Shown: in pieces, positions 46,150-59,311 of the stretch
Position numbering within the stretch: the first letter of the stretch is position 1
Layout: every line of letters starts with the position of its first letter
Assembly: GCA_007844125.1 (NCBI GenBank)
Contig: CM017573.1
Span: 10,886,715-10,950,714 of the forward strand
Reading direction: 5' to 3'
DNA: 64,000 nt
Source of the DNA: Sinonovacula constricta
Taxonomy: Eukaryota; Mollusca; Bivalvia; Cardiida; Solecurtidae
Notes under the pieces: model-generated
The model's input: only the letters and a program-made list of their open reading frames with translations
Databases searched by the model: none
What the model was told of the DNA's origin: nothing
Position numbers and translations under genes: made by a program

Positions 46150-46640
46150 CTTGTCGGTTCAGGCTTCAGGCTTCTTGATTGTGCCGTAATTCTCAGCTAT
46201 TGTGATGTTGTCAAAGCGATTGCTGATTCCAATGTTATTAGATCGCCAGCTTTCCAAGTGAGTTCATTTCTTTCCTTATCTAAATTTGCTCGTATGAGAT
46301 CTCTCATAACGGGTTCGGTACATAACAGTATTCTGTGACAACGTTCGTAGATATCAACTACAAGGTGTAAGCTACATTTTAACTTCATATTAAACAAACA
46401 TTTCTTTACACTGCGTGCATTTTGATAAAACCCCTATTTCCATCCGGGTACACTTACCGGTTGAACAGAATCCGTAACATCTGTAGCGACTTTCGTAGTC
46501 AAAGTAGTACTGACATCAACATTGAAATTGCTTAAAATCGGCCACTAACTTCTTCCAGGCTGCTTTGTTTAAGCTAGAACATTGCCGCATTAGATTGACA
46601 CTATTTTTACAATCCTGGCACCGTACCAGTTGTCCAAAAC
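46150..46640 (-). other. possible decayed coding fragments
   Basis: Minus-strand frames of protein-like composition: QLVRCQDCKNSVNLMRQCSS then LNKAAWKKLVADFKQFQC (about 46516-46640), NVDVSTTLTTKVATDVTDSV ending at a GTAAGT donor near 46457, and RDLIRANLDKERNELTWKAG (in 46197-46397). The phases do not join cleanly, so I do not call an exon set. They could be exons of a minus-strand gene or old mobile-element pieces. Confidence 0.28.
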
Positions 46641-46830
46641 ATCGTATATCGTGCGTATTTCTATCGTAAACGTATTGTATGGTAACGTAACGTATCGTGT
46701 ATCGTAATAGACCTATCGTAAAGTAACGTAACGACCCATATCGTAAATGGTACATCGTACTGTAACGGAACGTAACGCTTATGACAAGACCGTGGTATCG
46801 TAACAGAACGTATAGTATGGTAACGTAACA
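46640..46830. repeat. degenerate CGTA-rich tract 1
   Basis: About 190 bases in which words such as TATCGTAA, GTAACGTAACG and CGTATCGTG recur at irregular 5-8 base steps. The CpG density is very high for this window. Confidence 0.65.
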
Positions 46831-46880
46831 CAAGGAGAATTGTACTGTTCCTTCACATAATTCTTTGATACAATATATTT

Positions 46881-46966
<86 letters not shown>
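46881..46966. repeat. AT dinucleotide microsatellite
   Basis: About 42 TA units without interruption, capable of cruciform formation. Confidence 0.97.
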
Positions 46967-46969
<3 letters not shown>

Positions 46970-47004
46970 GACATTTTTCTAATGACATTATCATGCTCAT
47001 ACAA

Positions 47005-49990
47005 AAGTTCACTGGAAATTTAAATGCCACAATAAATGCTTCACAAATACAAAAAAGAAGTTTATGGTTCTAAACAGAAATTTAACTATATACATGCATA
47101 CCATCGATGAGCAAATTAATATTGCACACCTTCAAACTTATTACTTGAATGACAATATGCGTAGATTGAATATGAATAGAAGTTTAGGAAAATATTCGTG
47201 AAAACTAGGATTCTGGTTATTTGCCCACGCTTTTATGGAAAATAAAGAGAAGTAAGACGAAATTGGAATAAACATAAAGCTGGAAAAACTAGCTATAACA
47301 CAATCTAGCTCTATGTCAGGTTATAGAAAAGAGGTTTGTCTTAAATATGGGATTCAAATGATACGGCTCATATACAATGAACATTGTTAATAAATAATTG
47401 GATCGTGTGGAATCATCTCTGCTATTCCGACAAGTTAGTTAATTGTAAAGCTAGCTTACCTATGTCATCGCTAGGCACAATCAACACTGATATAGTCTCT
47501 TCGCCAATTATTCTAAACACGTAAATTTTATACACATGTATGCAAATTTAAATAAACATGAAAGCAAATAAGTGCTCGACGGAAATTTAATAAAAGTACG
47601 TTCACAAGCATCGTCGGATACCCACGGTTGATTCTATTACGTTACTCTCCATTCATCACCCGTGGGCAAATTGCTACTAATTTTCGTTTGTAAAATCAAG
47701 CAAGTCAGCAGACATATATAGTCTTTACAGCCTCCTGTCAAAAAGACCTCAATGCCTTTACAAAACTAGGGTGAATAACAAGCCATGGAGAAAGAGCTAT
47801 AATTAATAAAATAAATATGATAAATAACGCACAAACTCAGATATTCGGATATGTTGGTAAGACTCTAAGTTCAATATTTACTGCCACAATTTTGTTAGTT
47901 TAGAATAGTTTTTAATTAAAACTAGGATCAAGCTACCCTGGTAAAAATGCAAGTTCACCAGTAGGAACTGTCCTTACTGTGACATAAAAAATACTTTAAC
48001 CCTATGCTGTTTTGGTTAAGGCAGCACACAATAGCAAGAGATTAGCTACAAAGACCTATATTATTCACATGTGCCTTTGCTTTTTGTACCAGCGGAAAAA
48101 AGGCACATTTAAAATAAATGCAACACTTTAATACCTTGAAGATATTAAATATATTAAATACATTTAATTCTCTACTAAAATATATATTATATACGACATA
48201 TTAAACTAACTGAATTACCAACCCAAGCTCAACTACTTACACATTTTTCCCGTACTTTTTTCACTTTAAAACATCCTCGTAACTAATGCCAGCTCTATTC
48301 AGGAGTGGAAAACATTTCTATGGTGAAAATTTTAAGAAATACTTTCTTAAAGGTGTTATGCCTTTTAACAAAGAGCAGTCATAATCTTTGCCAAATTGGG
48401 GTCCAGCCAATCAATGGGTTTATTAGGAATGTTTAGATTTTAAAGCGATTTCACCCCATCACGTATGTTGTGGATTTGGAAACTTTAGTTATTGTTTGAT
48501 TTGGATATGATATCGGTTGGACATTGTATTAATTCAGTGTATGTAGGTGTCATCCTATATTATTAAATAAATGTTGAATAAAATGCATTTATTCTAAAAA
48601 AGATTAAGAGCGCGTATTATTAGTTCTGCTTTGTCGACGGGGCGGTCTTATCTTCTTCACCTAGGTAGCTGGATCCGGGTCTGAGTCTAGTAATATTTAA
48701 TCATAGGCTATATTATGATAGTGAGTTCCAATCTCCAAATTTATATTAGAGATTTTGCTTAACATTTGTATTTTAGTATTTTAATCTATATATTTATTTG
48801 ATTAGCTCTTGTCTATTCTTTCCGTAAATTGTCTGAAATGCTTGTAAATAACTAAGACAGCCGGGGTAAATATTTATTGTTAATCGGCAATTTTGTTCTA
48901 TTTGAACACATTTTATGGGTTATAATTAACAGTTCACATCTAAATATAGAATGTCTTGTGTCTAGTTTTATTTTGGCCTTGTTTATTTATTCTGTTGATT
49001 TTCAATCATAATAACTCCTGCTCCTATAGCATGTTTGTTTGTATCCATGCTACCGTCGGTGTAGATGTGGATGTGGGTAGCGATATCTCAGTACTCAGTA
49101 TTTGAGTTGAGTTGAGTTTAACTAAGGGAATAATCTTATCAATTACGTCGATTACGTCTTCTAAATTTGTTTTAATGTTAATGGATTTGATCCCTACATG
49201 GAACGAATTAAGTGGATGTGTTAATTTGTCTGTTGTTAGTCCAATTTTGTCTCATAATAATATAATTATTATTTAATAGTTCTGTTTCTGTCTAAATTTT
49301 TTTCCGATTGACCCATATTCTACTATATCTTACCGATTTTTTTATTTAAATAGTGCTTGTAAAAGGGTTGAGTATGAGACAATGGTATGTTTCTGATGTT
49401 ATTTATTTTCTAGCAGCTAGTCCATTTATGTAGGTTATTCGGTACATGTACCTACAAATCACGCAAGCGATTATAATCCACCACACAGATTGCCACTTTT
49501 ATGACACAACGTTTCTATTCAAATTAGACGGGCATTGGTCATTTAGCTGTAGTGAACAAGACCTGCATCCGGTCTGAAGATATGTCATACATGTATGAAG
49601 ATCCCCGCACATATAATCTGACTGTGAAATTTCACTTGAGTAAAACGCAGATACGGATGCGGGGAATAGGGGTAGAAAATTGGAATATACGTGTATAGAG
49701 AAGTGGTGTAAGAATGTTAGTAAATTACAGATTTAAATTAATTTGTCTTAACATGGTACATTTTTACACACTTGTTTAATGTTTAAGCAGGGTATCATAT
49801 TGGCTTTACTTACTTATCATTTGCCTACACATTTTACCATTTAGACGGAAATAGTTGTATTGTCTCATTTGAAAGGTGTGAAAACATTACCGCCTAAATG
49901 CGCTGGAAGTGGGATTATTGGGGCAGAACGATATGGACTATACCGAGTTGGTACAGTATAAATAGGATGATTGAACCTTTATTAACAACA
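47005..49990. other. gene-free AT-rich stretch
   Basis: Nothing supported on either strand. Confidence 0.4.
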
Positions 49991-49994
49991 TGCC

Positions 49995-50215
49995 GAATTT
50001 GCCATAATATTTCGTGTAACGTGACGTAAATGGAAATGGTACAGTATGTTGTATCGCATCGTAAAGTGTAGACTTTCTATCGTAATGCATATCGTGTAGG
50101 GTATCGAACGGTAACGTGTATTGTATCGTGTAAAAACCGCACATGGTATCGTACATCGAACGTAATCGTACCGTACGGACATCGTATCGTTTGACAACTG
50201 TTACGGTTCCAGAAC
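49995..50215. repeat. degenerate CGTA-rich tract 2
   Basis: Same style as 46640-46830: CGTGTAACGTGACGTAAATG, TGTATCGCATCGTAAAG, CGGTAACGTGTATTGTATCG and CGTACATCGAACGTAATCG. The two tracts share word content and not a clear linear alignment. Confidence 0.6.
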
Positions 50216-50553
50216 TGTATATCCGTTTTTTTCCGACGAGGCGTTTACACACCTGCCATTCGTTGAGCATGTGTCGCAAAACGAATCGGCGTACCTAGCC
50301 AAAAGAGCTCTCCCTAAAACTGAATATCCAACCGACGACATGTCACTAACTCTTTGCTCTATCAGCCGTTTCTCACATCGGTATCAACAATTAAGAATGT
50401 TTTTTTTATATTCTATTTGTTATTAGTAATAAGATTTATTTTAATAGGCTTTTGAGTAAATACAACAGAATAGGAATTTCAAGACATTTTAATATCTAAA
50501 TTGGTGTATAACTCTGTAAAACACAAATTATCTATCAATCAAATAGTGCGGAT

Positions 50554-50555
<2 letters not shown>

Positions 50556-50586
<31 letters not shown>

Positions 50587-50690
50587 AAGACAGACAGACA
50601 GACAGACAGACAGGCAGGCAAGCAGACAGACAGACAGATATATCTATATCTTTCTGTCTGCTTGCCTGCCTGTATGTCTGTATGTCTGAT
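50556..50690. repeat. GACA microsatellite folded into an inverted repeat
   Basis: GACA units (50556-50636, with AGGCAGGCAAGC near 50611) are followed after a short ATATATCTATATC centre by the opposite strand of the same motif (TTTCTGTCTGCTTGCCTGCC, 50651-50670, then TGTATGTCTG). The two arms pair over about 35 bases. The mirrored variant AGGCAGGCAAGC in both arms shows a true inversion and not chance. Confidence 0.85.
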
Positions 50691-51382
<692 letters not shown>

Positions 51383-51739
51383 TCCATAAATACAGAATTT
51401 TGACAATAGCATTTCCATATAATCAATGGCGATGTGCATGCTATTTAATTTATGATAGTCAATACAAATCGTAAATCATCATAATCAACAACATTATCAT
51501 CATTGTGATTATCATTATTGTTCTCATCATCTTTTTCAACACTATCATTATTTTGCCATTGTGTAATTTATGTCTACAAACGTTATCCAGATCAGCACAT
51601 ACACACTCAAAACAAACAAACAAACAAACAACAACATCTTGATAATGGATAATTACATGTACAAAAATACATGTTGCCCTACATATAATATTATTGAAAG
51701 ATTTATATTATATTGTTAAGCTCCGTAGTGTTCTGCAGT
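51383..51739. other. AT-rich stretch at the LINE 3' side
   Basis: Imperfect ATC/ATT trinucleotides (51475-51560) and an AAAC tetramer run near 51609; perhaps the LINE tail region. Confidence 0.4.
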
Positions 51740-54700
51740 CTTCTCTTCCTTAGATCAAACATTTAGAAAATGTACTAGTTTTAAAATTATAATCCAGTTT
51801 TCGGATTTTAACAATTCTGTAAATTTAATCATATTTGGTCTTTTCCCATAAAATGGTTTGATGCACTGTTTTCTAATGGATTCATAAATGTGACATTCAT
51901 TAAGAAATGGCATTCATCTTCTAGTACCTGGCATGTTTCACATTTTCTCTAATTAACGGGTATGAAAGTTGGTTTATTCCACCTACATGTTTCTATTTGC
52001 AATCTGTGAAATGACACTCTTAGTCTTGTAAGTGCTATTCTTAATTTTTCTATTACAAGTGTGTCTAAGTATAATTTGAAGCTAAAATCACAGTTTTGTT
52101 TACATGTATTTGATCGTGTAGATGAGTTAATACTTTTAAACCATTCACCATTTTTCCTGGTAACAATCGCTCCTTTTTTGTTTAAATAATGAGATAAAGC
52201 TATAATAGTTATCCACTCCTTGGTTATTCCATCCGTGACTAAATCCCAACTAATCTATTATTGTTTAATTTCTTTTGCCCAATTATGTTTATTTGGAAAA
52301 TAATCAGTGACATTCAATACCAAATTATATGCGTCAGTAATATACTCGGTGTCCTTGCTTTGTATTATTTTAAACCAATATTTTACCATACACATCTCTT
52401 TGTTTTGCGATTGTCATTCGTCCAACTTCACCGTAAATCAAATTGTTCTGTATTTGTTGTTTTACACCTAAAATTTCTTTGCAATATTTTAAATGTATAA
52501 TGCTCTATTCGGACAATGTTAGCGTTTCCTAGTACTTCTGCACCATAATTCAGTATGGGTAAGACGGGGTTTTCAAACAGTTCCAAACAATGGCTTATTG
52601 TGAAATTCGTAAATTTAGCTAAGTATTTTTTCCTTTGAAATAAAGCCTTCGAAGCTTGTCTTGATAAATCTTCACATGCATTCCTCCTGACGATATTTTA
52701 ACGCCTAGGTAGGTACAGAAATTCACGATTTCAATTTGATCTTTATTAAATTGATTATTTGGTGCTAAACCTCCTTTTCTAGAAATCATCACTTTACTTT
52801 TTTAACATTTACAGTCCGTTTTGATCGATTGCAATATTCATGTAAGAAGTCTAGGCTGTTTTGTTGATCGTCACTACTTTCAGAAAGAAGAATGATATCA
52901 TCTGCATAAAGTAATACATAAAGTTTTAACATATCTAGTTGAAATCCCTGAGCCCCTTTTAATTCTTACGTTTCATCTGGGTTATTTATGTTGATGGAAA
53001 ACAGGAATGATGATATACATTCATCCGAGTTACACAGAGTGCATTTGTGGAACTTCACTAGTTCGCCGTTAGTTCGTAACAGTCTTTTTTAAGGAGCTGA
53101 ACATAGATTCTAAAATGTTCAGAATTTTGACTCTTACACAATATCTTATTAGTTTATACCATAATACATCTCGTACTACATACTCGTACGCTTTGCAATA
53201 AATCAACCATGTTTACGTGTTGTTGTTTTTTTTTTTTTATATTTGGATTTAACATGTGTTTTACGGCTGCATTTAAAATGAATATATTATCAACAGTGCT
53301 CATACCTTTGCGAAAACCAGCTTCTGCCTCCACGCAAACATTATAGTTTTCTGCCCATGTGGTTAATCTGTTATTTAGGATGCGTGTGAAAAAGTTTTCC
53401 AAAATGACTAAGTAGAGATATGCCTCTGTAATTAACCACTAGATTAACGTTTCCTTTTATGCAATGATATAATAAAACTCGTGTTCCATTTTTCTGGGAA
53501 ATATTCTAGATGAAAGATTTTGTTAAATAACTCATGTAAATACGGTAATAACGTGTCGGAACCATATTTGAAGAATTCATTTATAAGATTATACGGTCCT
53601 CCTGACCGGTTTTTACGAAGTTCCTTGCAAGCTTTAGCTATTTCAGAATATGTAATTTCAATATTCAGTTCTGAGAACATATAATTCATTATTGGCATAT
53701 CTTTTATTGAATTGAAGAAATAATTCGCCCAAACACGAACAATAATGTTATATTTATTCCGACGTTTCGGGCATTGGAACCTTCATCAGGGAAATAATAA
53801 CATAATAACGGAAATGACGTGACGTCGTCAAAATGGCGCGTTAACGCCATCTTAACTTTGCCACAAAACAAGCGAAACACCACTCCCTACTCGCGGTTTT
53901 ATGTTTGACTTCTCTGTTTAATATTGTATGTTTAAATCAAACCTTGTACTTTTTAATATATATTACTGCCCCATGTCTCGCTGAATAATAAAATGTCATG
54001 TTTTTCAAATAGTATATTTATTTCTTCAGGGTCTAGTTTGTTGAAGGTCTTCCCTATAAGGCCCTGTACATTAAGAAGACACAGATTTATGTCCGCAGTA
54101 TGCCTGGATGCATCCTAGAGATGTGCTGTGTCAGTCATCACACAATTTGTCGTGTCAACTGCAGTTGCACCGTTTGTGTTTATGCGGCTATTAATGTTGT
54201 TTTCTTTAGATTTAATATAGGTGCTCGGTTTCTTTGCCGTCTGTGACTGGCGCATCCTATCATCTCCTGTTCGACTTATTGCGATTTGGCTTCCCGCTCC
54301 CCTTTTCTCCGCTCCTGGTTGTTGACGTTTTTTTCCATAAGACTGACCATTACGCTGTGCCTTCTTTTTCATGATATTGGCACGTGAATCGTTTCTAGTT
54401 ACTGATTGGTCAAGTGATCCGGTGAGTTTACTATCGCTATCCCTGTTGCTCGTATGTTTGTCTAAATTCACGTGCAGATTGTCACCGGTAAATGTTCACT
54501 GTTAATTTCTGTGTCACGTGAGTAGATGTTGTTGTCACGAGGGGAGTAAGCATTGTATGTTTTATTATGAGGTGTATCGTTGTTGACAGTGTGTGTCTGC
54601 AATCTGTGCTCGTTCGCTAACGGGAACCAATTAAGAATATTGTCAGATACTAGTCGTGTGTCAATGAATAGGCGCTGGGAGTTTAATGTGTACGTGCACT

Positions 54701-55100
54701 CTTCTTACACGAGCTTCGCTTGCGTGCTTACGTGTGTACAGATGCTTGCTTGCTTTTGCTATCTCTTTGGGGTAATGACGAGCTACACTGAATGGTCTCC
54801 CCTGTAACTTGTACGCATTTCATAGTACATGCTCAGTGTCAGCGTAGTCAGGGAAATGTACGGAGATTTTTCGTTTTGGGTCGTTGGATTGATGTTGGTG
54901 TTTAATTGGACCTAGAGGATGTACCCTTTCAATAGGTTTCATCATAAGCGTCTATATCAAGTCTGTCCCTGAATAAGTTGACGATCAAAGATGCACATGA
55001 ATGTGAATTTTTTTCTGTCCTATAAAACCTTAGACACCGGAATGAAAGAACGTTGGACACCACGATAAAACACACAATGCGAACACTGCTATTTACCGGA
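51740..55100 (-). mobile_element. decayed LINE retrotransposon (ORF1 plus endonuclease/RT ORF2)
   Basis: Minus strand, 5' end near 55100. The ORF1-like part has NLFRDRLDIDAYDE, IERVHPLGPIKH, KISVHFPDYADTEHVL and RPFSVARHYPKEIAKASKHL (about 55000-54700). The endonuclease start is LCLLNVQGLIGKTFNKL then DILLFSETWG (54080-53960). The reverse transcriptase N-terminal part is AKACKELRKNRSGGPYNLIN and NKIFHLEYFPEKWN (53698-53444), then RILNNRLTTWAENYNVCVEA and AGFRKGMSTVDNIFILNAAV (53402-53220). C-terminal pieces are SKVMISRKGGLAPNN, NFCTYLGVKISSGGM and RVSFHRLQIETCRWNKP down to about 51900. Most of the endonuclease is gone. The clade resembles mollusc non-LTR elements; I do not assign it further. 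Confidence 0.82.
53705..53955 (-). mobile_element. insertion in the LINE with a hammerhead-like core
   Basis: About 250 bases replace the middle of the LINE endonuclease. On the minus strand, 53796-53757 reads CTGATGA, AGGTTCCAATGCCC, GAAAC, GTCGG, the order of conserved hammerhead ribozyme boxes. The flanking GTTATTATTTCC and GGAATAAATATAAC can pair. Similar CTGATGAAGG...CGAAACGTCGG sequences are known from the ends of Penelope-like elements; the assignment here is inference. A short palindrome GGCGTTAACGCC lies nearby (about 53837-53849, with one extra base). Confidence 0.4.
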
Positions 55101-57074
55101 AGTTAATACTTGTACTGACATCCAACTTAGTATAAACTAGTCATCTTATTGTACCGCACGGGTCATGTCTCTTCTTTATTCTTTAACTTGCATAATTTTG
55201 TATACTTGTTATTGTATCTCAATAGCGATGGGAAAGTTATCGCCACTGACACATAGTCATTCAATTGACAGTATTTAATTAACACATGTACCAGAGTAAA
55301 CGTTAATTCTTTATTTTAGTATCTCACAACTTGAATTACTTGTATAACGTGTATTATCATTATTGGGTTCATTTAAGGTGTTATCTAACTTGCACGTATA
55401 CATACATAAGGAGTAATAGTTTAATTTGTATATATCTTGTATAGTTGACAGCCCACATTTATCATACCTGTATTTCCCAAATGGTTTTGTGCCACTTTCT
55501 ACTTTGCATGGGTTTCTGTTAACTAATTGTTGTTTTCTGTCAATTTTACTAAATAATGAGTCAGACACTTCTACTCCTTGCATACAATATGTACAAAGAA
55601 AGATTGCTAACTTGTACGAGATGTTTTGTGACCATGATCGCGTGTGAATAAGAAGTACAAGAATAAAAGTAATACTATATAGTCAATTTGTATCTACAAT
55701 GTTAGAAGGTGAATTCCAGGCGCACTGATATCAACATTTAATAAGATATTACTTTTATTTTTAATTTTTCGGTATCTGATATTAAGTACTTGGTGGTGAG
55801 CACAATTTGGTGTATGGATCTTCGATTTACGGTCGGGGAAAATGTCATATCAGCAACGATCTTGTCGTGCATTGCTTGTCTTACTTTGACTTAACATTTG
55901 CCTGACAAATTTGTCAATGAAAAACGTTAACTTCGCCATAGGAACCAGTATGGTGTATGACACACCAAACACAGACACAATTATGATTATGATATACCAA
56001 GTGCAAACTTGCAGTCTAGAACTTACAGAACTTACAGAATTATGTATAAGTATGGTTTGACAGCTACAGCTCAGTTATCTAGCTTTTAATTTAACATATG
56101 CAATAAATGAAAAAGCAAGGTTAACATGAATTTATATATCCTTTTATTGTTTACGAAACAAAATACTTAAACAATTTCATGTTAATGTTTGTATTTTAAC
56201 TTTTCGAAATGTATCATCTTGTTCAACGATAATTTAAAACATAGTTTGAACGTGTTTGGCAAAATAACAACCGGTAAAATTTATGCCATTATTTCATGTT
56301 TTATGCAGGGCATTTTATTGTTGAAATCATCAATATACATTGGGGTATTATTGAAAACGTGTATGTTTGGCATCCGTCGTTCATCTTTTAGCCTGTTCAG
56401 CATAAACCAAAGTATCAACGCGGTTTGAACCCCAAGCAGATTTCCTAAATTTGCGGGATTGTTCAGTATCATGGATAAAGAAGTAGAAAAGTACAATTCT
56501 GTGAAATAATACCATGTATTGTATACCAAGGGGCTTATCTTTAATATTGGTAATTTATTATAAAGAATATATTTTACATGGACTATTCATAAAGCTAGTA
56601 ATGTTTTATTTTGTTTATTTACAGACTGCCGATCACCTGTCAACTGTACGTATTCCGGTTTTCTCGTTTCTTTAAAAAGAAAAAAAAGTAAACCAATTTA
56701 CACTGCTTTTAAAAGATGTTTTGTAAACGTTCTGTAAAGTATACTTAAGCATACATGGCAAAAATATGACATTGCTTACATTAATACCTATAAATAGTTG
56801 TAAAATGGCTTAATAGTCTTGTTCCTAAACACAACTGTTACTAGTTCTTGGGCTATGCTGAATGTTCATGTATTCGCAGAAAAACGTGTTTTCAAATAGA
56901 AGATCTCTTTAGATAAATTAGAACACATATATGCTACGTTATACATGGCCGCGTTTCCTATGTGTTTGTATAAAATATGTTTAGATCACGATGCATCATA
57001 TTGTCACGCCCGATATGACAAAAAAAGTGAATATATTACAGTTTAGCAAGAAAAAAGAACCAGGTCAGATGTAA
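55101..57074. other. gene-free AT-rich stretch
   Basis: One exon-like start after TTTGTTTATTTACAG at 56624 (reading ADHLSTVRIPVFSF then stop) is too short to call. Otherwise nothing supported. Confidence 0.35.
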
Positions 57075-57274
57075 CCACGACATTTACACTTAGAGTATTC
57101 GAATATCGTGCTGAATGGCATACGTAATTCTGTATGTGTCAGCACGACATTTAAAGTTAATGACTTTGAATTTTGAGCTAAATATCGCGCCGATTGTTTC
57201 GCAAGAACGACATTTAAACTTAGTGTTGTAAAATCGAGCGAATGTTGTCCTAGCACGACATTCTCACTTGAATG
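57075..57274. repeat. degenerate tandem repeat, period about 50-67 bp, left part
   Basis: ACGACATTTAMACTTAG-like starts at about 57078, 57147, 57208 and 57257, each followed by TTTTGAATTTCGAGC-like and CGTGCTAAT-like words. The array is split by the transposon at 57279. Confidence 0.65.
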
Positions 57275-57278
57275 TTAA

Positions 57279-58376
57279 GGTAAGAGGGGCCTAAATGAAG
57301 CTATTAAGAATCCTAAACTAAGCATGTCCATAGTGATAAATATCATATATCAGATATAAAAATGAAATATGAAAGAATTTTTCACCGTCATGTTTTGGGA
57401 AAAATCACATTTGAATAGGGTGACCCCCTCGCCTTGTCCCAGGACCATTTTTCACAAGTGGTTATTGCTAAAAAGTCTCATTTGGGAGTTAAAAACTATA
57501 ATATATTTTAGCATCAGTGGTGTAACTTTATAAGCATAACCCTAAACATTAAAAATAACTCATTTATATTGTTCAAGTACAAACATTTGATGATTTTACA
57601 CTGAAAAAGGCATCTATACCCCCTCGGAATATTTCCTTGACACAGAAACATACACAAACTTTCAGAGTTTCTAAATATTTTAATTATACCAGTATATTTA
57701 TAAAATGCATATCAAAATTTGCTATATACATATACCAATCACATAACAAATAATTACAGACTTTCACCGTTTAGTTTTTGAAATATTAGCTTTAAAATTG
57801 TCATATTCCATGTTTTTCTTAACAAAACAACAACAACAACAAACCTGTAAAAAAAGATTTTCTGTCACCATTTTGCACAATACCTTTATCTTTCACAAAG
57901 ATCTTTTACAGATCTGATTAAAACTGACTTCTGAATGTGAATCTGTTTACAATAGAACTTAAATTGTTGATTTTAATGTTTTCCGTTTTACATATTGACC
58001 TCTGCTGTCACTCTTCGGGTAATTCCGTCCTCTACATAATCCGAATATATCCGAAGCTTGCCGGAGATCGCCGAGTAGGTACGATTGCTCTGCTGTCTCT
58101 GTCCGCCATTTTGGTATTTTCCGAAAATATAACGTCACGCTTTGGAATCCCAATTTTTTGGTAAATATTTTTTTATTTGAAGAAATATAAGGTATTATTT
58201 GTTGAAATTATTACTTGTTTGCAAGATACATAAAAAATAATGATTAAAAATGTTTGCTACGATCAAATCCGATTAGTTCCGGAGAACGTGCCGGATACTG
58301 CCGAGGGCATTCACGAACTCGGTGTCGCCAAACATCGCCGTTTCAGACAGCATTGGCTAATTAGGCCCCTCTTACC
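57279..58376. mobile_element. 1.1-kb non-autonomous DNA transposon with TTAA duplication
   Basis: Identical 16-base terminal inverted repeats GGTAAGAGGGGCCTAA at 57279-57294 and (inverted) 58361-58376. Each is flanked on the outside by TTAA (57275-57278 and 58377-58380). No transposase frame is present. The TTAA target is that used by piggyBac-type transposases, but the terminal bases are not the usual piggyBac start, so the superfamily is open. It interrupts a tandem repeat that resumes on the far side. Confidence 0.8.
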
Positions 58377-58380
58377 TTAA

Positions 58381-58650
58381 GAGCTGAAGTTCACGATATT
58401 CAAACTTTGTATCCAGGAATGTGGATCTGATTGTTATGCCAACTATGTTAGCACGATATTTACTCTAAGTTGTCTTGATTTGTCGAGGTGTAGTGCAAGC
58501 AAATTATTCAGACTTAGGCTTTCGGAGTGATGCTGAAGTTGCGTCGAATGTTGTGTCACTAATACAATCACACATACTGGGTTTAAAATTTGAGCTTATT
58601 GTCGTGCCAAATGTCGTGATTTCCGGATGTAAAGCTGAATGGTATGCAGA
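58381..58650. repeat. degenerate tandem repeat, right part
   Basis: ACGATATTCAAACTTTG (58391), GCACGATATTTACTCTAAG (58460), and diverged TCGTG/ATGTCGTGATTT words continue the array seen at 57075-57274. Confidence 0.5.
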
Positions 58651-59222
58651 ATGATGTGCCAGCAGTTATAAAACCGTATAAATCGCCGACATTAGGGAAT
58701 AAACATAACTGATTTGGGGATATTAAGCAGTACATATTTCTACATAGGTTGGGGAAATACTGACGTTTTCAGACCTATAAATTGTCAACTTTAACTCTTA
58801 ATTGATGTATACTAAGTAGTTATGTCCAGTCTGTAAGGTATATTGCATAAACTGCAACAAAATGTTAATATACCATTCGCCAAACTATACAATACTTGCT
58901 ATTTTATACCGTGTTTTTATTTAATTATACTTTCGTAAAGACCTTGTCCAAAATTTTCAGAAATTAAAATCGTCAATTAAAACAGCATCATTAGCATGCA
59001 AACGCGGATGCTTATGTCAATGTTTATCCGTTTATACATTTTTTATTGTTTTAATCGTCTTAAATCGGCATTTTAATGACCGTATTAAATGAAATAACAG
59101 CCTAGCACCAGAAGAAAGATAATTGAAGAATCACAATTGTAAAAACATGTTAATTAAAATATCAATAACATTTTTCTGGACAGTTTCCTGCACGTTTGTC
59201 CCATATATCCCTTTATTTACAG
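58651..59222. other. gene-free AT-rich stretch
   Basis: Nothing supported; its right end is the pyrimidine-rich acceptor region of the next candidate exon. Confidence 0.35.
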
Positions 59223-59311
59223 ATATATATTCCACATCAAAGCCTTGCACTGATGAGGACCCTGTTATTGAATTCCTTACCTTAGCTACACAGTCAGGAT
59301 GCAGATCCTTG
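59223..59311 (+). CDS. candidate internal coding exon
   Basis: Consensus acceptor (ATATCCCTTTATTTACAG) and consensus donor GTAAGT at 59312. The 89-base exon is open in one frame (phase 1 in, phase 0 out): IYSTSKPCTDEDPVIEFLTL then ATQSGCRSL. The acidic middle and two Cys are protein-like. The partner exons are not visible in the window, so the gene is unknown. The phase pattern is the same as that of candidate exon 38453-38547. Confidence 0.45.
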
